This document shows, in pieces, positions 54,245 to 63,085 of a stretch of 64,000 bases of DNA (its first letter is position 1; each line of letters opens with the position of its first letter). The notes beneath the pieces were generated by a model that made no database searches, was not told the DNA's origin, and was given only the letters and a program-made list of their open reading frames with translations. Source of the DNA: Agrococcus sp. ARC_14 (GTDB lineage Bacteria > Actinomycetota > Actinomycetes > Actinomycetales > Microbacteriaceae). The stretch covers positions 930,001-994,000 of the forward strand of contig NZ_JAKUDO010000001.1 of NCBI RefSeq assembly GCF_022436485.1. The letters run 5' to 3'. A program made the position numbers and the translations under genes.

Positions 54245-54670
54245 ATGATCGAGATCGACTGGCAGGTGCTGCACGCGCGCGCCATCGAGGCGACAGCCAG
54301 CGCCTATGCGCCCTACTCGGGCTTCCCCGTCGGCGCGGCCGCGCTGGTCGACGACGGTCGCATCGTCGCCGGCGCCAACATCGAGAACGCCGCCTACGGC
54401 GTGACGCTCTGCGCCGAGTGCTCGCTCGTGAGCGAGATGATCATGGGCGGCGGCGGCAGGATCGTGGCCTTCGCGTGCGTCAACGGCGACGGCGACCGCC
54501 TGATGCCGTGCGGCCGCTGCAGGCAGCTGCTCTCCGAGCACGCGGCGCCCGGCATGCTGCTCGACACCGTCAGCGGCATCCGGACCATGGACGAGGTGCT
54601 GCCGGATGCCTTCGGCCCGGCAGCGCTGGACGACTACGCACAGCAGCAGAGGAGCGAACCCCGTGGCTGA
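54245..54670 (+). CDS. cdd: Cytidine deaminase
   Basis: A 141-residue tetrameric-type enzyme converting (deoxy)cytidine to (deoxy)uridine. The substrate segment is AYAPYSGFPVGAAAL, the catalytic part NIENAAYGVTLCAECSLV (zinc Cys and catalytic Glu), and the other zinc ligands PCGRCRQLL. The start ATG 54245 follows AGGGGCCGCG. Overlaps the next gene by 8 bases. Confidence 0.95.
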   Translation: MIEIDWQVLHARAIEATASAYAPYSGFPVGAAALVDDGRIVAGANIENAAYGVTLCAECSLVSEMIMGGGGRIVAFACVNGDGDRLMPCGRCRQLLSEHAAPGMLLDTVSGIRTMDEVLPDAFGPAALDDYAQQQRSEPRG

Positions 54671-55952
54671 GGCCTTCGACGCCGTCGACATCATCCGCAC
54701 GAAGCGCGACAAGGGCGCGCTCTCGACCGAGCAGATCGACTGGCTCATCGACGCCTACACGCGCGGCTACGTCGACGACCCGCAGATGGCGGCGCTCGCG
54801 ATGGCCATCCTGCTCAACGGCATGGAGCGGCGCGAGATCCACGACCTGACCTTGGCGATGATCGCGTCCGGCGAGCGGATGGACTTCTCCTCGCTCGACG
54901 CGCCGACGGTCGACAAGCACTCCACCGGCGGCGTCGGCGACAAGATCACGCTGCCCCTCATGCCGCTCGTGGCGGCCTTCGGCGCCGCTGTGCCGCAGCT
55001 CTCCGGCCGCGGTCTCGGCCACACCGGCGGCACGCTCGACAAGCTGGAGTCGATCCCCGGCTGGCGCGCCGACCTGACGAACGAGGCGATGCTCGAGCAG
55101 CTCCGCACGGTGGGCGGCGTCGTCTGCGCGGCCGGTTCCGGTCTCGCTCCCGCCGACAAGCGGCTCTATGCCCTCCGCGACATCACCGGCACGGTCGAGG
55201 CCATCCCGCTCATCGCATCCTCGATCATGTCGAAGAAGATCGCTGAGGGCACCGGCGCCCTCGTGCTCGACGTGAAGTTCGGCTCTGGCGCCTTCATGCA
55301 GGAGTTCGAGCGGGCGCGCGAGCTGGCGCTCACGATGGTCGAGCTCGGCCGCGACTCCGGCGTCGAGACGCGCGCGCTGCTCACGACCATGGACACCCCG
55401 CTCGGCCTCACGATCGGCAACGCCAACGAGGTGCGCGAGTCGGTCGAGGTGCTCGCGGGCGGCGGCCCGGCCGACGTCGTCGAGCTCACGGTCGCGCTGG
55501 CGCGCGAGATGCTGGATGCGGTGGGAAAGCCGGATGCGGACGTCGAGGCGGCGCTCGCCGACGGACGGGCGATGGATGTGTGGCGCCGGTTCGTCCTCGC
55601 GCAGGGCGGCGACCCCGACGCGGCGCTGCCCACCCCCAACGAGACGCACACGGTGGTGGCGGAGTCCGACGGCGTGCTGGCGCGCCAGGAGGCGCTGCCC
55701 TTCGGCATCGCCGCGTGGCGCCTGGGCGCTGGGCGCGCGCGGGCGAGCGACCCGGTCGTGCACGCCGCGGGCATCGACCTGCATGTCAAGCCCGGCGACG
55801 CCGTGCGCGCGGGCGATCCGCTCTGGACGATCTCGGCCGACGACGCATCCCGCATCCCTCGGGCGCTCGAAGCGCTCGAGGGCGCCTGGGAGCTCGTTGC
55901 CCCCGGCACCGTCGTCGAGGTGCCGCCGATCGTGCGCGAGCGCATCGCCTAG
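54663..55952 (+). CDS. deoA: Thymidine / pyrimidine-nucleoside phosphorylase
   Basis: A 429-residue enzyme that splits thymidine and often uridine to base and (deoxy)ribose 1-phosphate. The N-terminal helical domain (DIIRTKRDKGALSTEQIDWLI) is followed by the phosphate-binding KHSTGGVGDKITLPL, SGRGLGHTGGTLDKLESIPGW and LIASSIMSKKIAEG. The C-terminal barrel is complete. The start is GTG 54663 after GAGGAGCGAAC; it overlaps cdd. Typical partner of Cdd in pyrimidine salvage. Confidence 0.94.
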   Translation: MAEAFDAVDIIRTKRDKGALSTEQIDWLIDAYTRGYVDDPQMAALAMAILLNGMERREIHDLTLAMIASGERMDFSSLDAPTVDKHSTGGVGDKITLPLMPLVAAFGAAVPQLSGRGLGHTGGTLDKLESIPGWRADLTNEAMLEQLRTVGGVVCAAGSGLAPADKRLYALRDITGTVEAIPLIASSIMSKKIAEGTGALVLDVKFGSGAFMQEFERARELALTMVELGRDSGVETRALLTTMDTPLGLTIGNANEVRESVEVLAGGGPADVVELTVALAREMLDAVGKPDADVEAALADGRAMDVWRRFVLAQGGDPDAALPTPNETHTVVAESDGVLARQEALPFGIAAWRLGAGRARASDPVVHAAGIDLHVKPGDAVRAGDPLWTISADDASRIPRALEALEGAWELVAPGTVVEVPPIVRERIA

Positions 55953-55968
55953 CGCGCTGGAGCTGAAA

Positions 55969-56024
55969 GCGTCGACCCTTTCGGGTCGACGCCGCGACGC
56001 CAGCGCCGAGGCCCGTCCCGGGCC
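55969..56024 (+). terminator. Two hairpins after the pyrimidine-salvage genes
   Basis: GCGTCGACCC (55969-55978) pairs perfectly with GGGTCGACGC (55983-55992) around a TTTC loop; then GGCCCG (56010-56015) pairs with CGGGCC (56019-56024). No T-tract. They probably end most transcription from the importer operon. Confidence 0.7.
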
Positions 56025-56110
56025 GAGGTTGAGCGTGCGCCCAGCAGGTGTCCAGCCGACCGCTGGCGATCGGTGCTTGGCTGAGGCTCCCGGAATCGAA
56101 GGAGTCCGTC

Positions 56111-56428
56111 ATGACCCAGAGCCCGAACCCCGCCACGCCGTCGGCAGTCCAGCCCGGCGGCTACGCGCCCGCCGAGCCGAAGACCCTCAGCATCGTCAGC
56201 CTCGTGCTGGGCCTTGCATCCGTCTTCCTCGGCCTGACGTTCCTGGTGCCGATCGCCGGCATCGTCACCGGCGCGATGGCGCGGAAGCGGGAGCCCGCCG
56301 GTCGCACGATCGCCCTGTGGGGCATCTGGCTCTCGATCGTCATGCTCGTGGTCGGCATCCTGCTCTGGATCCTCGTGGGCGGCTTCATCCTGGCCGCGCT
56401 GGGCATCGCGGCGGCATCCGGAGCCTGA
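56111..56428 (+). CDS. DUF4190-type small membrane protein
   Basis: A 105-residue protein. A Pro/Ala-rich cytoplasmic start (NPATPSAVQPGGYAPAEP) is followed by LSIVSLVLGLASVFLGLTFLVPIAGIVTGAMARKREPAGRTIALWGI and a second hydrophobic segment, the DUF4190 pattern. Function unknown. ATG 56111 with AAGGAG 7 bases upstream. An extended upstream frame was rejected. It separates the pyrimidine genes from add. Confidence 0.75.
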   Translation: MTQSPNPATPSAVQPGGYAPAEPKTLSIVSLVLGLASVFLGLTFLVPIAGIVTGAMARKREPAGRTIALWGIWLSIVMLVVGILLWILVGGFILAALGIAAASGA

Positions 56429-56465
56429 TCCGCGCCATGGTGCCGTGTCGCGTGTCGCGGCCAGA

Positions 56466-56471
56466 TACGAT
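56466..56471 (+). promoter_or_regulatory. -10 box TACGAT before add
   Basis: TACGAT lies 33 bases before ATG 56505, which has GGAGGCGG as SD, so this transcript would have a short leader. Confidence 0.4.
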
Positions 56472-56504
56472 CGAAGCCCCAGGCACCCGGACGATGGAGG
56501 CGGA

Positions 56505-57611
56505 ATGAGCCGGTACGAGGTCGATGGCGTCGACATCCAGACGCTGCCAAAGGTCAGCCTCCACGACCACCTCGATGGCGGGCTGCGGCCGCAGACCATC
56601 CTCGAGCTCGGTGACGAGATCGGGCTCGAGCTGCCCGCGAGCGACGCTGCGTCGCTCGGCGAGTGGTTCGCCACGCAGTCGAACTCCGGCTCGCTGCCGG
56701 AGTACCTGAAGACGTTCGACATCACGACGGCGGTCATGCAGACCGAGCACGGCCTGCACCGCGTCGCGAAGGAGTTCGTGCTCGACCTCGCCGAGGACGG
56801 CGTGATCTACGGCGAGATCCGCTGGGCACCCGAGCAGCACCTGCAGCGCGGCCTCTCGCTCGACGCAGCCGTCGAGGCCGTGCAGGCCGGCATCGAGGAG
56901 GCCATCGGTCTCGTCGCCAGCCACGGCGGGCGCATCCGCGTCGGCCAGCTCGTGAGCGCCATGCGCCACCTCGACCGCGCAGACGAGATCGCAGAGCTCG
57001 CGCTCCGGCACCGCGGCAAGGGCGCCGTCGGCTTCGACATCGCGGGGCCGGAGGACGGCTTCCCGGCCTCGCGCCTGCAGTCCGCGTTCGACATCCTCGC
57101 GAAGGCGCACTTCCCGGCCACCGTGCACGCGGGCGAGGGTGCAGGGATCGACTCGATCACCGACGCGCTCTTCTCCGGTCGTGCGCTGCGGCTCGGCCAC
57201 GGCACGCGCATCGCCGAGGACATCGTGGTCGAGGAGGAGTCCGACGAGGCGATCGTCGTGCGCCTCGGCGAGGTCGCAGAGTGGGTCAAGGATCGCCAGA
57301 TCGCGCTGGAGGTCAGCCCTTCCTCCAACCTGCAGACCGGCACGATCGCACAGTGGGGCGAGTCGCTCGCCGATCACCCGATCGATCTGCTGCACCAGCT
57401 GGGCTTCTGCGTCACGGTCAACACCGACAACCGCCTGCAGTCGAGCACGACGCTGACGCGCGAGCTCGGGCTGCTGGTCGAGACCTTCGAGTGGGATCTC
57501 GACGACCTCGAGCAGGTGGCGCAGAACGCCGCGGCCAGCGCCTTCTGCACCTTCGAGGAGAGCGAGCAGCTCGCCGACGAGATCTCCGACGGGTTCGACG
57601 ACCTCCGATGA
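56505..57611 (+). CDS. add: Adenosine deaminase
   Basis: A 368-residue zinc enzyme converting (deoxy)adenosine to (deoxy)inosine. Zinc His are in SLHDHLDGGLRP (near residue 25) and TVHAGEGAG (near 208); LRLGHGTRI, EVSPSSNLQTG and VTVNTDNRLQS contain the later zinc and catalytic residues. The start ATG 56505 is after GGAGGCGG. It overlaps the EIIA-like gene by 4 bases, a tight coupling that suggests functional link or shared expression. Confidence 0.94.
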   Translation: MSRYEVDGVDIQTLPKVSLHDHLDGGLRPQTILELGDEIGLELPASDAASLGEWFATQSNSGSLPEYLKTFDITTAVMQTEHGLHRVAKEFVLDLAEDGVIYGEIRWAPEQHLQRGLSLDAAVEAVQAGIEEAIGLVASHGGRIRVGQLVSAMRHLDRADEIAELALRHRGKGAVGFDIAGPEDGFPASRLQSAFDILAKAHFPATVHAGEGAGIDSITDALFSGRALRLGHGTRIAEDIVVEEESDEAIVVRLGEVAEWVKDRQIALEVSPSSNLQTGTIAQWGESLADHPIDLLHQLGFCVTVNTDNRLQSSTTLTRELGLLVETFEWDLDDLEQVAQNAAASAFCTFEESEQLADEISDGFDDLR

Positions 57612-58045
57612 CCCTGCCGCTCGATCGGGCGACCTTCTCGCCGGGGGTCCACGCCGCCGATTGGCGTGCCGCCGTGCGCGCCGCGGGCGTCGATCTGGTG
57701 ACCGCCGGCGCGGTCGGGCGCGCCTACGTCGAGGAGCTCGTGCAGCAGATCGAGCAGTCCGGCCCCTTCTGCGTGGTGGCGCCGGGCGTCGCCGTGCCGC
57801 ACGCGAAGGCCAGCGCCGTCGTGCGCCGCGACGCGCTCGCGATCGTCGTGCTCGACGAGCCGGTCGCCTTCGGGCACCCGCACCACGACCCGGTGCAGGT
57901 CGTGATCGGGCTCGCCGCGACGAGCCCCAAGCGCCATCTGCGCATGCTCTCAGAGCTCGCCAACGCCCTGGACGCATCCGGGGTCATCGACCGCCTGGGT
58001 GCCGCAGCGTCGCGCGACGAGGCGATCGCAGCGCTGCAGGGCTGA
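57608..58045 (+). CDS. PTS EIIA-like protein (mannitol/fructose/ascorbate type)
   Basis: A 145-residue phosphocarrier domain. The phosphorylation-site motif is VVAPGVAVPHAKAS, with His near residue 65. The rest matches the EIIA fold (AGAVGRAYVEELVQQIEQSGPF, LRMLSELANAL). No EIIB or EIIC lies next to it, so it may serve a transporter elsewhere or act as a regulator, like EIIA-Ntr. It overlaps add by 4 bases. The only other PTS gene here is ptsI at 33588. Confidence 0.85.
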   Translation: MTLPLDRATFSPGVHAADWRAAVRAAGVDLVTAGAVGRAYVEELVQQIEQSGPFCVVAPGVAVPHAKASAVVRRDALAIVVLDEPVAFGHPHHDPVQVVIGLAATSPKRHLRMLSELANALDASGVIDRLGAAASRDEAIAALQG

Positions 58046-58078
58046 CGCCGCCCGCGGGGCGCTGGGGCGTCGGAGCGA

Positions 58079-58498
58079 TCAGTCGGCCAGCGAGCGCGCC
58101 GCCGTCCGCAGGCCACTGCCCTCGGGCGCATGGCCGGGATCGGTGCCGAGCTCGACGACGCGATTGGCGTCGTCGACGAAGACGACCGACGGCGAGAACG
58201 TGCGCGCCTCGGCGTCGTCGAGCTGTGCGTAGGCGATCACGATCACGGTGTCGCCGACGTGCACGAGGCGCGCCGCGGCGCCGTTGATGCAGAGGATGCC
58301 GCTGCCGCGCTCGCCGGGGAGGGCGTAGGTCGTCAGCCGCGAGCCGTTGTCGACGTCGACGACGTCGACCTGCTGGCCGGGGAGGATGTCTGCGGCGTCG
58401 AGCAGATCCTGGTCGATCGTGATCGAGCCGACGTAGTGCAGCTCGGCCTGCGTGACTGTCGCCCGGTGGATCTTGCCCTGCAGCATCGTGCGCAGCAT
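58079..58498 (-). CDS. panD: Aspartate 1-decarboxylase
   Basis: A 139-residue pro-enzyme that makes beta-alanine for pantothenate. It cleaves itself at Gly-Ser, seen in [10 protein letters not shown] (near residue 23), to form a pyruvoyl cofactor. [38 protein letters not shown] and DTVIVIAYA are diagnostic. I use ATG 58498, where AGAGGG lies 6 bases upstream; the ATG two codons earlier (58504) has its SD too close. It follows the reductase gene by 12 bases on the same strand, an unexpected operon partner. Confidence 0.93.
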   Translation of the reverse strand: MLRTMLQGKIHRATVTQAELHYVGSITIDQDLLDAADILPGQQVDVVDVDNGSRLTTYALPGERGSGILCINGAAARLVHVGDTVIVIAYAQLDDAEARTFSPSVVFVDDANRVVELGTDPGHAPEGSGLRTAARSLAD

Positions 58499-58510
58499 CC
58501 GCATCCCTCT

Positions 58511-59425
58511 CTACGCGCCTCGCTCCGACAGCGACGCGACGAAGTCGTGGATCGATCTGCGCAGGTCGTGCTCGGTGGACCATCCGGTCTCTGAGATCAG
58601 ACGGGATGCGTCGCCGGTCACGGAGGACTGATCGAGTGCGCGGCGCTGCTGGATCTGCACCGGTGGCTCGTCGATCCCGAGCACCGCGCAGATCGTGCGC
58701 AGGACCTCCCAGCCACTGGCGGACGCACCGCTCGCGACGTTGTAGACCGGCGATGCGAGCTGCTCGGCCTCGAGCAGCAGTCGGTATGCCCGGACGACGT
58801 CACGGACGTCGGTGTAGTCGCGACGGCCATCGAGGCTGCCGGCCTGCAGCGGCTCACCCGGCCCGAGCGCCTGCAGCTTCGAGACGAGATCCGGCACGAT
58901 GAAGCCGCGCCGCTGCCCGGGGCCGATGTGGTTGAAGGGCCGCACCACCACGGTGTCGAGACCTCGCTTGCGGTAGTAGGCCGCCTGGCTCTCGACGAGC
59001 ACCTTCGAGACGGCGTAGGGCGAGTCGTACCCGAACGGCGCCGACTCGGTGGTCGGCGACTCGGCCTGCGCGTCGTACACCGAGCCGCTGCTGACGACCA
59101 GGATTCGGCTCTGGCTCTGGCTCGCCAGCAGCGGTTCGCACAGGTTCGTCATCATCGCGCTGTTCGACTCGATGTAGCGCTGCGGGTCGTCGAACGAGGG
59201 GCCGACCGCAGCCAGCGCAGCGAGATGCACGATGGCGTCGTAGTCGCTCGTGGGCAGCGGCTCCGCGGTCAGATCGTGCGAGAAGTAGTCGGTCAGGCCG
59301 ACCGTGTGCGAGGCATCGCCGGCCGAGGTTCCGTAGACCGCATGGCCAGCAGCCACGAGCTCCTGCGTCAGTGCGATGCCCACGAACCCGCTCGCGCCGG
59401 TGACGAGCACGCGACCAGACCTCAT
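58511..59425 (-). CDS. rmd: NAD-dependent epimerase/dehydratase, probable GDP-4-keto-6-deoxy-D-mannose reductase
   Basis: A 304-residue extended SDR. It has VLVTGASGFVG (cofactor), HLAALAAVGPSFDDP, LVVSSGSVYD (Ser), YAVSK (Tyr/Lys) and RPFNHIGPGQRRGFIVPD. The HIGPGQ region is typical of RMD and related reductases. It is 32 bases downstream of gmd on the same strand, so it likely reduces the Gmd product to GDP-D-rhamnose (RMD) or a similar sugar; 4-reductases cannot be separated by eye. Confidence 0.8.
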   Translation of the reverse strand: MRSGRVLVTGASGFVGIALTQELVAAGHAVYGTSAGDASHTVGLTDYFSHDLTAEPLPTSDYDAIVHLAALAAVGPSFDDPQRYIESNSAMMTNLCEPLLASQSQSRILVVSSGSVYDAQAESPTTESAPFGYDSPYAVSKVLVESQAAYYRKRGLDTVVVRPFNHIGPGQRRGFIVPDLVSKLQALGPGEPLQAGSLDGRRDYTDVRDVVRAYRLLLEAEQLASPVYNVASGASASGWEVLRTICAVLGIDEPPVQIQQRRALDQSSVTGDASRLISETGWSTEHDLRRSIHDFVASLSERGA

Positions 59426-59457
59426 CCTGCCCTCGGCGCTCTCGTCGGTGCGCGACG

Positions 59458-60456
59458 TCAGGATGAGCGGTTGCCGTCGAGGAGGCTGATGTCGTGCGCC
59501 ACCATCCGGCTCACGAGCCCTGCGAAGTCGACCTCGCGCTTCCAGCCGAGCACATCCTCGGCCTTCGCGGGGTTGCCCAGCAGGATGTCGACCTCTGCCG
59601 GGCGGGTGAAGGCCTCGTTGCGGCGGACGTAGGGGTGCCAGTCGTCGACGCCGATCGCGTTGAACGCCTGCGAGAGGAAGTCCTCGATGGAGTGCGTCTC
59701 ACCGGTGGCGAGCACGAAGTCGTCGGGCTCGCTGTGCTGCATCATCTGCCACATGCCGCGCACGTAGTCGCCCGCGTAGCCCCAGTCGCGCTTCGGCCAG
59801 AGGTCGCCGAGCTCGACGTGGTCCTGGAGGCCGAGCGAGATCCGCGCGACCGCGTTCGAGATCTTGCGCGTGACGAACTCGAGCCCGCGTCGCTCGCCCT
59901 CGTGGTTGAACAGGATGCCGCACGAGGCGAACATGCCGTAGCTCTCACGGAAGTTCTTCGTGATCCAGTGCCCGTAGAGCTTCGCGACGCCGTAAGGGCT
60001 GCGGGGATGGAACGGCGAGTGCTCGTCGTATCCCAGTCCGGGACGGTTGTAGTCGAGCCCGCCGTACATCTCCGACGTGGAGGCCTGGTAGAAGCGAGTC
60101 GACGATCCTCGACCGGTGAGGCGGATGGCCTCGAGGCAGTTCAGCACGCCACCGGCGGTCGTGTCGAGCGTCAAGGTGGGGTTCTTGAACGAGTATCCGA
60201 CGTGGCTGATCGCGGCGAGGTTGTAGAACTCGTCCGGGTCGGCCTGCTCGACCGCGCGGATGATCGACGCGGAGTCCAGCAGGTCAGCCTCGATCAGCGT
60301 GACGTTCGGGTACTCGTCGAGGAACTCGCTCTTCTTGACGTTGCTCTGGCCCCGGATGACACCGAAGACCTGGTAGTCCTGCTCCAGCAGCAGCTGCGCG
60401 AGGTGCCCGCCGTCCTGCCCCGTGATACCGGTGATGAGCGCCGACCTCTGGCCCAA
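59458..60456 (-). CDS. gmd: GDP-mannose 4,6-dehydratase
   Basis: A 332-residue extended SDR converting GDP-mannose to GDP-4-keto-6-deoxymannose. ITGITGQDGGHLAQLLLEQ is the cofactor motif, FYQASTSEMYGG supplies the Thr/Ser and catalytic Glu, and the Y-x-x-x-K pair is in SPYGVAKLYGHW. FNHEGERRGLEFVTRKI and LGDLWPKRDWGYAGDYVRGMW are strongly Gmd-like. First gene of gmd-rmd-panD. The substrate is supplied by manC at 45096. Confidence 0.92.
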   Translation of the reverse strand: MGQRSALITGITGQDGGHLAQLLLEQDYQVFGVIRGQSNVKKSEFLDEYPNVTLIEADLLDSASIIRAVEQADPDEFYNLAAISHVGYSFKNPTLTLDTTAGGVLNCLEAIRLTGRGSSTRFYQASTSEMYGGLDYNRPGLGYDEHSPFHPRSPYGVAKLYGHWITKNFRESYGMFASCGILFNHEGERRGLEFVTRKISNAVARISLGLQDHVELGDLWPKRDWGYAGDYVRGMWQMMQHSEPDDFVLATGETHSIEDFLSQAFNAIGVDDWHPYVRRNEAFTRPAEVDILLGNPAKAEDVLGWKREVDFAGLVSRMVAHDISLLDGNRSS

Positions 60457-60528
60457 GATGACCTCCTGCGTGCTTGGCTGAGTAGTGGCGCCAGTATGCC
60501 ACAGGCGCCGGCTGCGGCCCGTCCCGGC

Positions 60529-62196
60529 TCAGCCCTCGAGCAGCGGCCGCGCGGCCTCCGAGAGCGCCGCGACGCGCGCACGGGCGGTGCGGATGCGCTG
60601 CGCCGGAGGGCCCTCGGTGCTCGTCGCGTCGATGTAGACCTTGACCTTCGGCTCGGTGCCGCTCGGGCGCACCATGAGGCGCGAGCCGTCGTCGAGCGTG
60701 AAGCGCAGGATGTCGCCGATCGCACCGTGCTCGGGCAGCGAGAGGTCGTCCGCCGCGAGCACCGCGGCGCCCGCGAGCTCGGTCGGCGGCTCGGCGCGCA
60801 GCGCGGCCATGGTGGCGGGGATGCGCGCCAGGTCGGTGACGCGCACGCTCACCTGGCCCGACTCGAAGGCGCCGAACTCACCGGCGAGGGCCAGCAGCTC
60901 CTCCGACAGGGACGAGCCGCGCTCGTGCAGCTCGCTCGCGAGGGTCAGCACGCGCACCAGCGCCGATATGCCGTCCTTGTCGCGCACCGTGCCGGGGTTC
61001 ACGAGGTAGCCGAGCGCCTCCTCGTAGCCGTAGCTCAGGCCCGGCACGCGCGAGACCCACTTGAAGCCCGTGAGCGTCTGCACGAACTCCAGCCCGTGCG
61101 CCTCGGCGATCACGCCCAGCCCGGGGGAGGAGACGATGGACGCGGCGAGCACGCCGTGCCCGCGGGCGGAGCGTGCGGCATCCCAGCCGAGCAGCAGGCC
61201 CACCTCGTTGCCGGTGAGCATGCGCCAGCCGGTCGGCCCGTCATCGGGCACGGCCACCGCGAGCCGGTCGGCGTCGGGGTCGTTCGCGACGATGAGCTCT
61301 GCGCCCTCCGCGGTCGCGAGCGCCATGGCGAGGTCGAGTGCGCCCGGCTCCTCGGGGTTGGGGAAGTCGACGGTGGGGAAGGCGCCGTCGGGCTGCGCCT
61401 GCTCGGGCACCGGGATGACGGCGGGGAAGCCCGCGACCGCCAGCACGGCCTCGACCGTCTCGAGCCCCACGCCGTGCAGGGGCGTGTAGACGACCTTCGG
61501 GCCCGTGGAGCCCGGCATGCCCTGGTCGGGCTGCCCGATCGCCGCGGTGGCCTCGACGTAGGCGCGCCAGACACCCTCGCCAGCGATCTCGACCTCACCG
61601 CGCGGGTAGTCGGAGACCGGCGTCGCGGCGGCCTCCTCGATGCGCGCGGCGATCTCGCCGTCGACCGGCGGCACGATCTGGCTGCCCTCGTCTGCGCCGC
61701 CCAGGTAGACCTTGTAGCCGTTGTCGGCAGGCGGGTTGTGGCTCGCCGTCACCATCACGCCGGCGCTCGTGCCCAGGTGCCGCACGGCGAAGGCGGCGAC
61801 GGGTGTCGGCAGCAGTCGCGGCAGCAGGATCGCGCGCACCCCGGCGCCCGCGAAGACCTCTGCGGCATCGCGCGCGAACTGCTCGGAGCCGCGCCGGCCG
61901 TCCCAGCCGATGACGATCGAGGGATGCGGCTCACGGCCCACGAGGAAGGCGGCGAGTCCGGCGGATGCCTGCTGCACGACGACGCGGTTCATGCGGTTCG
62001 GGCCGGGCGCGATCCGACCGCGCAGCCCGGCCGTGCCGAACTGCAGGCGGCCCGTGAACGCATCCGTCACCTCTGCCAGCGCGACCTCGTCGCCAGCCTC
62101 AGCGGCGGCGATCGACGCCTCGAGCTCGGCGCGCGTCTCGGCGTCGGGGTCGCCCGCGAGCCAGGCGCGGGCCGCGGTGAGGGCCTCGGCGCTCAT
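60529..62196 (-). CDS. Phosphohexo/pentomutase (PmmB-like phosphomannomutase family)
   Basis: A 555-residue alpha-D-phosphohexomutase. The phosphoserine loop is MVTASHNPPADNGYKVYL (near residue 135), the metal-binding loop NDPDADRLAV (near 305), the sugar-binding loop GYEEALGYLV and the phosphate loop RPSGTEPKVKVY. The gene overlaps the end of punA by 4 bases, as in Mycobacterium where pmmB follows the phosphorylase gene. That coupling suggests phosphopentomutase activity on ribose 1-phosphate besides, or instead of, mannose phosphate. Confidence 0.87.
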   Translation of the reverse strand: MSAEALTAARAWLAGDPDAETRAELEASIAAAEAGDEVALAEVTDAFTGRLQFGTAGLRGRIAPGPNRMNRVVVQQASAGLAAFLVGREPHPSIVIGWDGRRGSEQFARDAAEVFAGAGVRAILLPRLLPTPVAAFAVRHLGTSAGVMVTASHNPPADNGYKVYLGGADEGSQIVPPVDGEIAARIEEAAATPVSDYPRGEVEIAGEGVWRAYVEATAAIGQPDQGMPGSTGPKVVYTPLHGVGLETVEAVLAVAGFPAVIPVPEQAQPDGAFPTVDFPNPEEPGALDLAMALATAEGAELIVANDPDADRLAVAVPDDGPTGWRMLTGNEVGLLLGWDAARSARGHGVLAASIVSSPGLGVIAEAHGLEFVQTLTGFKWVSRVPGLSYGYEEALGYLVNPGTVRDKDGISALVRVLTLASELHERGSSLSEELLALAGEFGAFESGQVSVRVTDLARIPATMAALRAEPPTELAGAAVLAADDLSLPEHGAIGDILRFTLDDGSRLMVRPSGTEPKVKVYIDATSTEGPPAQRIRTARARVAALSEAARPLLEG

Positions 62197-63023
62197 GCCG
62201 CGTTGCCGATCGCCGCGACGACGTCGGCCAGCAGGCGTCCGAGGCGGCCCTCGGCCTCGCGGCCCGCCTCGATGACCTCCTGGTGCGAGAGCGGCGTCGA
62301 CTGGATGCCGGCGGCCAGGTTGGTGATGAGGCTGAGCCCCAGCACCTCCATGCCGGCCTCGCGGGCCGCGATCGCCTCGAGGGCGGTCGACATGCCGCAG
62401 ATGTGACCGCCGATCGCCTTCGCCATCTGCACCTCGGCGGGCGTCTCGTAGTGCGGGCCGCGGAACTGCACGTAGACGCCCTCGTCGAGGCTCGCGTCGA
62501 CGGTGCGCGCGACATCGCGCAGCCGCGGGGAGTAGAGGTCGGTGAGGTCGACGAAGGTGGCCCCCTCGAGCGGCGAGTCGGCCGTCAGGTTGAGGTGGTC
62601 GCTGATGAGCACGGGCTGGCCGGGCGTCCAGTCGGGCTTGATGCCGCCCGCGCCGTTGGTCAGCACCATGATCGACGCGCCCGTCGCGGCCGCGGTGCGC
62701 ACCGAGTGCACCACCCTGCGCACGCCGTGGCCCTCGTAGTAGTGGGTGCGGGCGCCGATCACGAGCGCCCGGCGGCCGTCGTCGGTGAGCACGGAGCGGA
62801 TGGTGCCCACGTGCCCCTCGAGCGCGGGCTTCGAGAAGCCGGTCACCTCGGTGGCGGGGATCGTGTGGGTTGTCTCGCCGATGAGATCGGCGGCCTTCGC
62901 CCAGCCGGAGCCCAGCGTGAGGGCGATGTCATGCTGGTCGACGCCGGTGATGCGGCGGATGTCGTCGGCGGCCTTCTGGGCGACGTCACGAGGGTCTGCT
63001 GGGGGGTCGAGCGGGTGCGTCAT
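62193..63023 (-). CDS. punA: Purine-nucleoside phosphorylase
   Basis: A 276-residue trimeric-type PNP that splits (deoxy)inosine and guanosine. The motifs are LTLGSGWAKAADLIG, IGARTHYYEGHG (phosphate site), LTNGAGGIKPDW, FRGPHYETPAE and CGMSTALEAIAAREAGMEVLGLSLITNLAAGI with the base-binding Asn. The start is ATG 63023, 7 bases after TAGAGT (63031-63036, minus), a leaderless-type promoter; an upstream GTG adds three residues. Complements Add at 56505. Confidence 0.93.
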   Translation of the reverse strand: MTHPLDPPADPRDVAQKAADDIRRITGVDQHDIALTLGSGWAKAADLIGETTHTIPATEVTGFSKPALEGHVGTIRSVLTDDGRRALVIGARTHYYEGHGVRRVVHSVRTAAATGASIMVLTNGAGGIKPDWTPGQPVLISDHLNLTADSPLEGATFVDLTDLYSPRLRDVARTVDASLDEGVYVQFRGPHYETPAEVQMAKAIGGHICGMSTALEAIAAREAGMEVLGLSLITNLAAGIQSTPLSHQEVIEAGREAEGRLGRLLADVVAAIGNAA

Positions 63024-63030
63024 GGCGCCC

Positions 63031-63036
63031 ACTCTA
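63031..63036 (-). promoter_or_regulatory. -10 box TAGAGT, leaderless-type promoter for punA
   Basis: On the minus strand TAGAGT with a 7-base spacer to ATG 63023. It supports that start over the GTG at 63032, which overlaps the box. Confidence 0.5.
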
Positions 63037-63071
63037 GAGCGGGCAGCCGCTTCGCCCGTGCTGCGCGCACC

Positions 63072-63077
63072 TAGGCT
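63072..63077 (+). promoter_or_regulatory. -10 box TAGGCT, leaderless-type promoter
   Basis: TAGGCT with an 8-base spacer to ATG 63086. It shows that the in-frame TTG at 63077 is not the start. Confidence 0.45.
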
Positions 63078-63085
63078 TGACCACC

